Shown: positions 1-5,875, numbered from the stretch's first letter. The stretch: DNA of 6,989 nucleotides from SpSt-1165 sp964391725 (GCA_964391725.1 CAYMNB010000082.1:1-6989); one strand, 5' to 3'. Notes: generated from the sequence alone by a model not told the origin. Program-made: numbers and translations.

Positions 1-42
1 CAGCTGCGCAGGTTCACGCTCCGTCGGGCTGACAGTCATTAA
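1..42 (+). CDS. possible 3' end of an upstream gene (partial)
   Basis: Reading from base 1 in frame 1 gives 13 codons ending in TAA at 40-42 (C-terminus ...LRRADSH). A hairpin followed by a T-run begins five bases later, which is what the end of a plus-strand gene looks like. Too little is present to name a product. Frame 3 also closes early, with TGA at 30-32, so the true frame is not certain. It is also possible that no gene ends here. Confidence 0.3.
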   Translation, partial: QLRRFTLRRADSH

Positions 43-46
43 AGCA

Positions 47-95
47 GACACAGAGTTTACAAGAATAAACTCCGTGTCAGTCCTAACTTTTTTTT
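47..95 (+). terminator. terminator-like hairpin with downstream T-run
   Basis: Arms at 47-59 and 66-78 pair over 13 positions with one A/C mismatch around a 6-nt loop. A run of eight T follows at 88-95. The nine bases between stem and T-run are more than a classical intrinsic terminator has, so efficiency is uncertain. It would end transcription of the gene upstream of the window. Confidence 0.45.
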
Positions 96-97
96 GC

Positions 98-140
98 GGA
101 CAGGGACAAGGAATCAGCAAAGCTGATACGAGCCCTGTCC
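98..140. repeat. nested imperfect palindrome
   Basis: Outer arms GGACAGGG (98-105) and CCCTGTCC (133-140) pair perfectly. An inner stem ATCAGC (113-118)/GCTGAT (122-127) closes on an AAA loop. A second outer register, AGGGACA (102-108) with TGTCCCT (136-142), is also possible. No T-run follows on either strand, so it is not an obvious terminator. It could be a REP-like intergenic element or a structured RNA end. Confidence 0.5.
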
Positions 141-157
141 CTACCGTGATTCGATCA

Positions 158-358
158 TCAATTACGGAAAATACGCACCCGCCGGTTAGGCTCCTGGCAG
201 TAAGAATGCGAGACCAACTCCGCCTGGCGTGCCATCTCATGCTGAATGCGGCGGATATTGGCAGGCGCGCCTGCTGCTGGATGTTGATTCCGCCGGGCTG
301 TTGGAGAGACAGGATTAATCATCAAAGCAGTTGACGACCTTTCATTTTCATACACCAA
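158..358 (-). CDS. small hypothetical protein or gene remnant, uncertain
   Basis: A minus-strand frame of 66 codons. The first 15 or so residues look random. The last 45 or so have a protein-like composition, charged and arginine-rich, with the segments NIRRIQHEMARQAEL and NRRVRIFRN before the stop. No good Shine-Dalgarno precedes the ATG at 358; an internal ATG near 322 is an alternative start. I do not recognise a family. It could be the C-terminal relic of a longer gene, a real small protein, or chance. It lies between the upstream terminator and the GH51 promoter and runs opposite to GH51. The rest of 1-426 holds only the hairpins and promoter listed separately. Confidence 0.25.
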   Translation of the reverse strand: MVYENERSSTALMINPVSPTARRNQHPAAGAPANIRRIQHEMARQAELVSHSYCQEPNRRVRIFRN

Positions 359-362
359 CTAT

Positions 363-420
363 CTGCCACAAGGCGCTTGTTTGCGTTACAATTCCACCAT
401 AACCATGAGAATATAAGGAG
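363..420 (+). promoter_or_regulatory. candidate promoter and ribosome binding site of the GH51 gene
   Basis: CTGCCA (363-368) and TACAAT (387-392), 18 bp apart, match the sigma-70 -35 and -10 elements at 4/6 and 5/6 positions. Transcription would start near 399. AAGGAG at 415-420 sits 6 nt before the ATG at 427, giving a short leader of about 28 nt. The promoter is a pattern match only; the ribosome site is strong. Confidence 0.45.
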
Positions 421-426
421 CGGTAG

Positions 427-1914
427 ATGAAACCCACCACCATTTTCCTGCACAGTCAGCACCAGATCGCGCCGGTCGATGAGCGCATTTTCGGCGGATT
501 TATGGAGCACATGGGGCGCTGTGTGTATGAAGGCGTGTATGACCCCGCCAGCGCGCATGCCGACGAGAACGGCTTCCGTCAGGATGTGCTCGCTGCGCTG
601 AATAAACTCAAAATGACCGCCATGCGCTACCCGGGCGGCAACTTCGCCAGCGGCTATCACTGGCAGGACGGCGTCGGCCCCAAAGACCAGCGCCCGCACA
701 TCCGCGAGTTAGCCTGGCAGAGCACGGAAACCAACCAGTTCGGCACCGAAGAATACCTGCATATGTGCCGCCTGATGGGCTGGACGCCGATGATCACCGT
801 CAATCTGGGCACTGGCACGCCTGAAGAAGCGCGTGACTGGGTCGAGTTCTGCAACATTCCTAAAGGCACGCGCTTTGCCGATCTGCGTATGCAGGCAGAA
901 CCCTATGGGGTCAAACTGTGGTGCCTGGGCAACGAGATGGACGGCCCCTGGCAGTTGGGGCATGTGCCCGCCGACCAATATGCCGTGCGTGCGCAGCAAG
1001 CCGCCAAGATGATGAAAGATGTTGATCCCTCGGTGGAACTGGTCACGTGTGGCTCGTGCGGCGTGGGCATGGCCACCTACATGGAATGGGATGCCGTGGT
1101 GCTTGATTACCTCGGTGACCTGAGCGATTACGTCAGCCTGCACCGCTATGTGGGCAATCGCGAAAATGACACCGCCGATTACCTGGCGGTCACCAATTCC
1201 ATTGACCAGCAGATCGAAGAGATGGACGCCGTCTGCCGCTTTGTGCAGGCCAAACGGCGCAGCAGCAAACGCGCCTACCTGTGCTTCGATGAATGGAACG
1301 TGTGGTACAAGAACCAGCAGGTCAACGGCGAGGGCGTGGTCGCCCCGCACCTGATCGAAGAAGTCTACAACCTGGAAGACGCGCTGGTGGTGGCGGGTTT
1401 CTTCAACTCCTTCATCCGCCATGCCGACTCGGTCAAGATCGCCAACATCGCCCAGATCGTCAACGTGATCGCCCCGCTGCAAACGCGCGGCGATGAACTG
1501 CTGGTGCAGTCCATCTTCTATCCCTTTGCCATGTATACCAAGCGCCGCGACGGCGTTGCCCTGCGCGCGGCGGTGGAAGGCCCGACCTATGAGGGCAAGA
1601 CCAATGGCACCGTGAATGTCATTGACAGCAGCGCCATCCTCAACGGGGATACCCTGTATGTGTTTGCCACCAACCGCAGCCAGACCGAAAGCGCACCGCT
1701 GATCGTTGACCTGGCAGACCGTCAGATCGTGTCGCTGGTGGATGGTGAAATTTTGAGCGGGACTGACCCCAAACTATTCAATACCTACGAACAGCCGGAA
1801 GCCATCCAGTCGCGGGCTTTCACAGCGGTGACATGCGAAGACGGCAAAGCCATGTTGGAATTGCCGCCGCTCTCGGTGTGCGCCCTGACCCTGCATCTGG
1901 CACCGCCGGCTTGA
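427..1914 (+). CDS. abfA: alpha-L-arabinofuranosidase, glycoside hydrolase family 51
   Basis: Releases terminal alpha-L-arabinofuranosyl residues from arabinan, arabinoxylan or arabino-oligosaccharides with retention of configuration. The 495 residues match the usual family length of about 500. The N-terminal (beta/alpha)8 barrel shows the family signatures IFGGFMEHMGR (21-31) and RYPGGNFASGY (67-77). The acid/base glutamate is E170 in GNEMDGPWQ and the nucleophile is E289 in FDEWNVWY. Residues after about 385 form the expected C-terminal beta-sandwich and end normally. There is no signal peptide, so it acts in the cytoplasm on imported oligosaccharides. AAGGAG 6 nt upstream of ATG 427 supports the start. 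Its own promoter lies upstream. The next intact gene is 374 bp away behind a decayed toxin gene, so it is probably not in one operon with the GH28 gene. The exact polymer is not readable from sequence. Confidence 0.95.
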   Translation: MKPTTIFLHSQHQIAPVDERIFGGFMEHMGRCVYEGVYDPASAHADENGFRQDVLAALNKLKMTAMRYPGGNFASGYHWQDGVGPKDQRPHIRELAWQSTETNQFGTEEYLHMCRLMGWTPMITVNLGTGTPEEARDWVEFCNIPKGTRFADLRMQAEPYGVKLWCLGNEMDGPWQLGHVPADQYAVRAQQAAKMMKDVDPSVELVTCGSCGVGMATYMEWDAVVLDYLGDLSDYVSLHRYVGNRENDTADYLAVTNSIDQQIEEMDAVCRFVQAKRRSSKRAYLCFDEWNVWYKNQQVNGEGVVAPHLIEEVYNLEDALVVAGFFNSFIRHADSVKIANIAQIVNVIAPLQTRGDELLVQSIFYPFAMYTKRRDGVALRAAVEGPTYEGKTNGTVNVIDSSAILNGDTLYVFATNRSQTESAPLIVDLADRQIVSLVDGEILSGTDPKLFNTYEQPEAIQSRAFTAVTCEDGKAMLELPPLSVCALTLHLAPPA

Positions 1915-1932
1915 CTGCTGAAGGAGGCCATT

Positions 1933-2055
1933 ATGCGTTGTTTCGACGACCCGTATCGCTTCAAGGCCGGTGATTGACGCATCATCTACACGATCGAAGA
2001 TGATGTGTTCTTGGGGCTGTTAATCGTTATCAAATCAGGTGGCGAGGTTTACCGG
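1933..2055 (+). pseudogene. RelE/ParE-type toxin, C-terminal remnant with in-frame stop
   Basis: An ATG at 1933 preceded by a strong AAGGAGG (1921-1927) opens a frame whose residues DDPYRFKAGD, then a TGA at 1975-1977, then RIIYTIEDDV and finally GEVYR (2041-2055), follow the C-terminal half of RelE/ParE mRNA-interferase toxins. There the usual pattern is YRLRVGDYRVIYxIEDD, a hydrophobic strand, and KVGHRxEVYR. The stop falls where the family has Tyr of GDYR, and the GHR motif is lost. The frame is otherwise intact with no frameshift. The N-terminal half and any antitoxin are absent, so it is dead as a toxin. It begins 19 bp after the GH51 stop, which suggests an insertion and decay downstream of that gene. 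The frame stays open without family resemblance until TAA at 2131. The call rests on motif memory, not on an alignment. Confidence 0.65.
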
Positions 2056-2099
2056 TATAAACAGGTTTCCCTGCAAGCCTGCCAGCCACAAATTGGTTA

Positions 2100-2157
2100 T
2101 TGCGAAAATGTTCCAACGACATATAATCGATAATAGAACATTGGGAACAACATGTTG
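2100..2157 (+). promoter_or_regulatory. candidate promoter with flanking operator-like inverted repeats
   Basis: TTGCGA (2100-2105), a 16-bp spacer and a perfect TATAAT (2122-2127) form a good sigma-70 promoter that would start transcription near 2134 and give a leader of about 155 nt before the secreted-protein gene. TGTTCCAA (2109-2116), inside the spacer, is mirrored by TTGGGAACA (2141-2149) just past the start site, with one extra G. A perfect 10-bp palindrome CAACATGTTG (2148-2157) overlaps the second arm. This layout suits a repressor of the operon. The regulator is unknown and not in the window. Confidence 0.45.
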
Positions 2158-2184
2158 AATAGACAGAATTAACAAGGGAATCTT

Positions 2185-2212
2185 TCTGGATGATGCCTGC
2201 TTGCTCTCCAGA
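2185..2212 (+). other. leader hairpin upstream of the secreted-protein gene
   Basis: TCTGGA (2185-2190) and TCCAGA (2207-2212) pair around a 16-nt loop. CTT (2182-2184) and AAG (2216-2218) can extend the stem past a 3-nt bulge. There is no T-run, so it is not a terminator. The rest of 2134-2275 shows nothing I can name. AAGGAG at 2276-2281 is the ribosome site of the next gene. Confidence 0.25.
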
Positions 2213-2288
2213 TAGAAGCAAGGTTAGATACTTTATACCCCCGTTTGAAACCGTTAATCCCATCGTAGACAAATGAAGGAGTTGCCAT

Positions 2289-3881
2289 ATGAAACCAACT
2301 GGGTTATTTCTGTTATTGATGGTGATCTGCCTGACCTTCGTGCAGCCGGTGCAGGCTGAACTCGTATCAGCAGAAGATGCCCCTGAACCCGCCGCGCTGG
2401 TGGGAACTCCGGTGCTGGTTGAGCCGCACAAAAATCAGAAAACGATCGACAGGCCTGCGTTCATCTGGGCAGAGGTGCCTGGTGCGACCAAATATACGCT
2501 GGAGATCAAGCGGGTTGCTGACAATGTCGTGGCACACAAAGCCACCTATGCCAGCAGCGTGCGCTGCAGCGACGGCTTCTGCACCGTCATCCTCAATACT
2601 GCCCTGCCGCTAACCGATTACAAGTGGCATGTATTGGCGTATGATGTCGTCGGCAAGGGCGACTGGAGCCTCTATTACACCTTCACCACCTGGCAGACCA
2701 CACTGCCGCAAGCCGCGCTGCGCTCGCCGGGCGTGGATGCTGTCGTGTATGGTGGGCGCCCAACTTTCAAGTGGTATCCGACTACCGGTGCCGATAGCTA
2801 TTATCTGCAACTGGTAGATGCTGCGCATAACGAAATCGGCTTCTGGACCGCCAGCAGCAGCGTTTGCGGCACATATTGTGAATTTCGTATTCCGGTGAAC
2901 TTGAACTCCAACTATGGCGACTACTCCTGGCGCGTTCAGGCTTTGGACACAGCGGATATGGTAGTCGGCTCCTGGAGCAACTGGCGCGACTTTACCTATA
3001 CTCGCATCATGAAATCCGACCAGATTGGACCCGCCAATGGTGCCACGACTGGTGATCATCAGCCAACTTTTGAGTTCTCAGCTGTAGAAGGAGCAACCTT
3101 TTACGTACTCGAAGTTCTCGATGCCGCCAGCGACCATCTCTACTATCGTGGAAAGATCCTGGCAGGTACGATCTGCGGTGCGGATGAATGTTCGGTGACT
3201 ATCGACAATATGCTGGCTGGAGGAGAATACAAATGGCATGTGCGCGGGCTGAACGGCACCAACTTCGGCTATTGGAGCCCATGGTGGACCTTTACCATGT
3301 CTGGCAGCACTGCCACTTATATCAACGATTTCACCGCCAACCCGACCGATTGGATTGACCCGGATTCCCGCTGGGAATGGGATACGGCAGAGTATTACAT
3401 GGGCTTTCCCTCGGCGGTGTGCTGGCATCATTGCGCCACCACCTACTATCCGCAGAACTATACCAATGCAACCTTCACCATCCGGTTGAGCAGCAACGGT
3501 GGGGATGCAGATGATGGCTATAAAATCATGTGGCGAGCGCTCTATGGCACCGGTGGAGATCTGATCCAGGCTTATGAACTGGAAGTGACCCAGGAGGGGT
3601 CAGACATGCTCGCCACTATCAGGCGTTATTATGAGGGCACTGTCTATAATTTGGGCAGCCAGGCGATCTCCTCGCAAAGCATCACCAATCCGCATACTGT
3701 GGTGATCACATTGAACGAAAATGCCTTTACCCTGTCCTACAATGGCTTCGGAATGGGCACCTTTGATGTCATGCGCGAAGACTATTATTATGGCGTTTTC
3801 TCCATTGATGTTACCTCCCCTCCAGGTGGTACGCATTCGGTTATGATCGACGAGGTATCCATCGACGTGCCTGGCACTTAA
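2289..3881 (+). CDS. secreted protein with three Fn3/Ig-like modules and a beta-rich C-terminal domain
   Basis: The 530 residues begin with a signal peptide: Lys2, a hydrophobic stretch at 6-18, and a likely cut after VQA (23). Three repeats of about 95 residues follow (roughly 40-134, 143-238, 245-337). Each starts with a P-A/T-F-x-W/F strand and a GAxxY motif (GATKY at 65, GADSY at 167, GATFY at 268) and ends with a YxWxV strand, a WS pair and TFT or FTYT, as in fibronectin-III/Ig-like folds. Each carries a close cysteine pair at C93/C98, C193/C197 and C296/C301. Residues 345-528 form a separate domain, rich in Tyr, Gly and Asp, that resembles a laminin-G/concanavalin-like sandwich, with C378/C382. 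No catalytic motif, sorting signal or membrane anchor is seen. A role in binding polysaccharide or the cell surface is inference from the architecture and the GH neighbours. AAGGAG lies 7 nt before the ATG. Confidence 0.75.
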   Translation: MKPTGLFLLLMVICLTFVQPVQAELVSAEDAPEPAALVGTPVLVEPHKNQKTIDRPAFIWAEVPGATKYTLEIKRVADNVVAHKATYASSVRCSDGFCTVILNTALPLTDYKWHVLAYDVVGKGDWSLYYTFTTWQTTLPQAALRSPGVDAVVYGGRPTFKWYPTTGADSYYLQLVDAAHNEIGFWTASSSVCGTYCEFRIPVNLNSNYGDYSWRVQALDTADMVVGSWSNWRDFTYTRIMKSDQIGPANGATTGDHQPTFEFSAVEGATFYVLEVLDAASDHLYYRGKILAGTICGADECSVTIDNMLAGGEYKWHVRGLNGTNFGYWSPWWTFTMSGSTATYINDFTANPTDWIDPDSRWEWDTAEYYMGFPSAVCWHHCATTYYPQNYTNATFTIRLSSNGGDADDGYKIMWRALYGTGGDLIQAYELEVTQEGSDMLATIRRYYEGTVYNLGSQAISSQSITNPHTVVITLNENAFTLSYNGFGMGTFDVMREDYYYGVFSIDVTSPPGGTHSVMIDEVSIDVPGT

Positions 3882-3916
3882 TCCGCACCGCCGGCATAGC
3901 CATAACGAAGGAGAGT

Positions 3917-5299
3917 ATGATGTCTGATTTCAATATTCTGCAATTTGGCGCGCTGGGCGATGGCGAGCACAATGATGCCGCCGCCATCCAGCAGGCGATT
4001 GATGCTTGTCATCAGGCAGGCGGTGGGCGGGTGATCATTCCTGCCGGCAAGGTCTTCCGAGCCGGCACGCTGGTGATGAAGTCCAACGTGGAATTACATC
4101 TGGAAAGCGGGGCGGTGCTGCAAGCCAGCCCGCGTGTTGAAGATTACACCGCCCGCTTTGCGGTGGGAGCGCTCACCGGCGGGGCAGTCGATGCCAACCA
4201 GCCTGGTGCGATCATGTTCATCACTGGCGAACATGCCGAGAACATCTCTTTCAGCGGTAATGGCGTCATCGACGGCGGCGGGCGCTTTTTCATCGCCGAA
4301 CGCACACCCTTCATCTACCGCATGCAACGCAAACGCCCCTTCACTTTCTTCCTGCTGGGCTGCCGCAAAGTGAACTTCCACGGTGTTACCATCCGCGACG
4401 GCGCGGTGTGGACGCTGCGCCTCTCAGGCTGCAGTGATGTGCTCATTCACGGCATCCGCATTGAAAACGACCTCAAACTGCCCAACAGCGACGGAATCGA
4501 CCTCGACCGCTGCAAGGATGTGCGTATCAGTGATTGCCACATCGTTAGCGGCGACGACTGTATCGTGCTGAAGACCTGCGAAGAAACTGCCGCCTATGGC
4601 GACGGCTGCGAAAATGTCATCGTCAGCGGCTGCACACTGGTCTCAACCTCCATTGCGATTTGCGTGGGCTGTGAATGCCGCAGCCCCATGCGCAACATCA
4701 TCATCGACAACTGCGTCATCCGCGCCAGCCACCGCGGGCTGGCGGTGCGCTTGAGCGAAGGCAGCGATGTGGAAAATGTCATTTTCTCCAACATGATCGT
4801 GGAAACACGCCTGTTCCACCATGGCTGGTGGGGGTCGGGCGAACCGATCAACGTCATCGCCGTGCCGTGGGACGCTGAACGCGGCATCGGGCATGTGCGC
4901 AATGTGCGCTTCAACAACATCCTCTGCCGCGGTGAGAACGGCGTGTATGTCGAAGGCTGGACGCCGGACCACATGCAGGACATCCTGTTCGAGAATGTGC
5001 GCGTGGAGATCGAAAAGACTTCGCGCTGGGAAGGCGGCAAGTATGACCGCCGCCCCTGCCCGACTGACTGGGCCAATAAGCCTGAGGAAGGCTTCCTGTA
5101 CCATCCCATCGCCGGATTCCTGCTCAACAAGGCGCGCGGCATCACTTTGCGCAACTGCGAGGTGGTGTGGGGTGAAAATCCGCCCGATTACTTCCGGCAT
5201 GCCCTGCAAACTTACGCGGTGGAAGACCTTACCATCGAGAATTTTGCTGGTGAATCCGCCTTCCCTGACCGCTATCCTGCCATACAGATCGAAGAGTGA
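3917..5299 (+). CDS. glycoside hydrolase family 28 (polygalacturonase-like) protein, right-handed beta-helix
   Basis: GH28 enzymes cleave galacturonate-containing pectin chains by inversion. The N-terminus FNILQFGALGDG, then HNDAAAIQQAID, is the usual pectate-lyase-like cap of the beta-helix. The helix coils carry the family acids: D192 in PNSDGIDL and D213/D214 in SGDDCIVLK, at the canonical 21-residue spacing. The GHG histidine of classical polygalacturonases is missing; the matching segment is STSIAICVG (243-251). The RIK motif is reduced to RLS (278-280). It therefore belongs to a divergent GH28 subgroup and substrate or linkage may differ. The 460 residues have no signal peptide, which suggests cytoplasmic action on imported oligogalacturonides. 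ATG 3917 is followed by ATG 3920; AAGGAG (3908-3913) lies 3 and 6 nt upstream respectively, so 3920 may be the real start. The 35-bp gap to the secreted-protein gene suggests co-transcription. Confidence 0.9.
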   Translation: MMSDFNILQFGALGDGEHNDAAAIQQAIDACHQAGGGRVIIPAGKVFRAGTLVMKSNVELHLESGAVLQASPRVEDYTARFAVGALTGGAVDANQPGAIMFITGEHAENISFSGNGVIDGGGRFFIAERTPFIYRMQRKRPFTFFLLGCRKVNFHGVTIRDGAVWTLRLSGCSDVLIHGIRIENDLKLPNSDGIDLDRCKDVRISDCHIVSGDDCIVLKTCEETAAYGDGCENVIVSGCTLVSTSIAICVGCECRSPMRNIIIDNCVIRASHRGLAVRLSEGSDVENVIFSNMIVETRLFHHGWWGSGEPINVIAVPWDAERGIGHVRNVRFNNILCRGENGVYVEGWTPDHMQDILFENVRVEIEKTSRWEGGKYDRRPCPTDWANKPEEGFLYHPIAGFLLNKARGITLRNCEVVWGENPPDYFRHALQTYAVEDLTIENFAGESAFPDRYPAIQIEE

Positions 5300-5301
5300 A
5301 C

Positions 5302-5346
5302 ATGAATGACAGCACCCTGCCGGTGCTGCCGTGCTATCAGTATTAG
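5302..5346 (+). other. 14-codon mini-ORF containing a hairpin
   Basis: An ATG two bases after the GH28 stop opens a 14-codon frame ending in TAG (5344-5346), with a weak GAAGAG 5 nt upstream. Inside it, CAGCACC (5310-5316) and GGTGCTG (5322-5328) form a perfect 7-bp stem with a 5-nt loop. There is no T-run after the stem. It could be the start of a lost next gene, a translationally coupled leader peptide, or chance, with the hairpin marking the 3' end of the GH28 mRNA. Confidence 0.25.
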
Positions 5347-5349
5347 GCA

Positions 5350-5402
5350 GGGGAAGAGGGGGGCTGGAATGATCGGGTGGATTGTGGCGGATGTGGGCTG
5401 GG
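5350..5402 (-). promoter_or_regulatory. G-rich, C-poor tract (rut-like on the minus strand)
   Basis: The plus strand has 31 G and only 4 C in 53 bases, including runs at 5350-5353, 5358-5363, 5375-5377, 5395-5397 and 5400-5402. RNA read from the minus strand would be C-rich and G-poor, the composition favoured by Rho loading sites. It lies just beyond the csp terminator, where read-through would run antisense into GH28. G-quadruplex formation on the plus strand is possible, but two of the loops are long. Confidence 0.3.
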
Positions 5403-5422
5403 CGGTTGTTCGCTTACGCGCG

Positions 5423-5450
5423 TAAACTGGCAGAACTGTACGCCAGTTTA
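5423..5450. repeat. 9-bp perfect inverted repeat
   Basis: TAAACTGGC (5423-5431) and GCCAGTTTA (5442-5450) pair perfectly around a 10-nt loop. No T-run follows on either strand. It lies between the convergent GH28 and csp genes and may be a weak bidirectional transcript end or a 3' stabilising hairpin. Confidence 0.4.
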
Positions 5451-5476
5451 TATGCGGCACCTATCCAACTGCATGG

Positions 5477-5524
5477 AAAATCAACAATGCCCGCAGCTCT
5501 TTCGTTAAGCCGCGGGCATTGTTG
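5477..5524 (-). terminator. intrinsic terminator of the cold-shock gene
   Basis: CAACAATGCCCGC (5482-5494) and GCGGGCATTGTTG (5512-5524) form a perfect 13-bp stem. On the minus strand it is followed by A and then four T (5480-5477). It starts 17 bp after the csp stop codon. The short T-run is modest but the stem is very stable, and there is no T-run on the plus-strand side. Confidence 0.8.
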
Positions 5525-5541
5525 TCATTGCCTGGTCAGGC

Positions 5542-5754
5542 TTAGATTTTGCGTACGTTCGCGGCGGCAGGGCCTTTCGCGCCTTGCTCAATCGTAAACT
5601 CTACCCTATCGCCTTCAGCCAGGGAACGGAATCCCTGGGATTCAATAATGGCAGAATAATGTACGAAGACATCAGGCCCATTCTCTTGCGACAGAAAGCC
5701 AAAACCTTTTTGATCGTTGAACCACTTCACAGTTCCAGTAATACGCTCACTCAT
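5542..5754 (-). CDS. csp: cold-shock domain protein (CspA family)
   Basis: A 70-residue single cold-shock domain, the usual length for the family. These proteins are five-stranded beta-barrels that bind single-stranded RNA and DNA, melt RNA structure and can act as antiterminators or RNA chaperones in the cytoplasm. The start GTVKWFNDQKGFGF contains RNP1 (KGFGF, 16-20), and DVFVHYSAI contains RNP2 (VFVHY, 29-33). The C-terminus GPAAANVRKI is typical. AAAGGAG (5770-5764, minus strand) lies 9 nt before the ATG. A promoter near 5931-5959 gives a leader of about 170 nt, similar to the long leaders of E. coli cspA-type genes, and a strong terminator follows. The gene stands alone, convergent with GH28. 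Whether it is cold-induced or constitutive cannot be told from the protein. Confidence 0.96.
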   Translation of the reverse strand: MSERITGTVKWFNDQKGFGFLSQENGPDVFVHYSAIIESQGFRSLAEGDRVEFTIEQGAKGPAAANVRKI

Positions 5755-5830
5755 TGTTGAAAACTCCTTTTGTTTTCTAAAAAAATATGTTTTGCTTCTC
5801 AGATTTCAGAACGTTTAGGTTTCCAACAAC
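5754..5830 (-). promoter_or_regulatory. potential start-codon-sequestering helix in the csp leader
   Basis: The leader segment at 5830-5819 (read on the minus strand) can pair with 5764-5753, which runs from the last G of the Shine-Dalgarno through the AU of the start codon. The helix is 12 bp with two G-U pairs, closed by a 54-nt loop. Its core is TTGTTGGAAA against TTTTCAACAA. If it forms, ribosome access to csp would depend on temperature or on a helper protein. Confidence 0.4.
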
Positions 5831-5836
5831 TGCTGC

Positions 5837-5875
5837 AAAAAATAACGCCGTCCAGACTTTGCATCCAGACAGCGT
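5837..5875 (-). terminator. terminator-like hairpin inside the csp leader
   Basis: On the minus strand ACGCTGTC (5875-5868) pairs with GACGGCGT (5852-5845). Seven pairs are Watson-Crick and one is G-U, which is a mismatch on the plus strand, so the structure favours minus-strand RNA. TATTTTTT (5844-5837) follows directly. It lies about 50-90 nt after the predicted csp start site and some 80 nt before the ATG. It may be an attenuator of csp or the terminator of the decayed Nudix gene upstream. Confidence 0.55.

Noticed and set aside
74..334. 86-codon plus-strand frame
   Set aside because: It runs through the terminator hairpin and palindrome and its start is inside the hairpin arm. The composition is not protein-like.
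331..356. TTGACG as -35 element for GH51
   Set aside because: No usable -10 lies 16-18 bp downstream; TACACC is only 14 bp away. The CTGCCA/TACAAT pair fits better.
709..1482. 257-codon open frame on the minus strand
   Set aside because: It lies wholly inside the GH51 gene, whose family motifs are clear on the plus strand. Its His- and Gly-rich product is a shadow of the GC-rich codons.
4594..5209. Two long minus-strand frames inside GH28
   Set aside because: They are antisense to a well-supported gene, lack ribosome sites and show no recognisable motifs.
5851..5870. Direct repeat TCCAGAC (5851-5857, 5864-5870) as a CRISPR-like or iteron array
   Set aside because: Only two 7-bp copies exist, and they fall in the loop and flank of the terminator-like hairpin.
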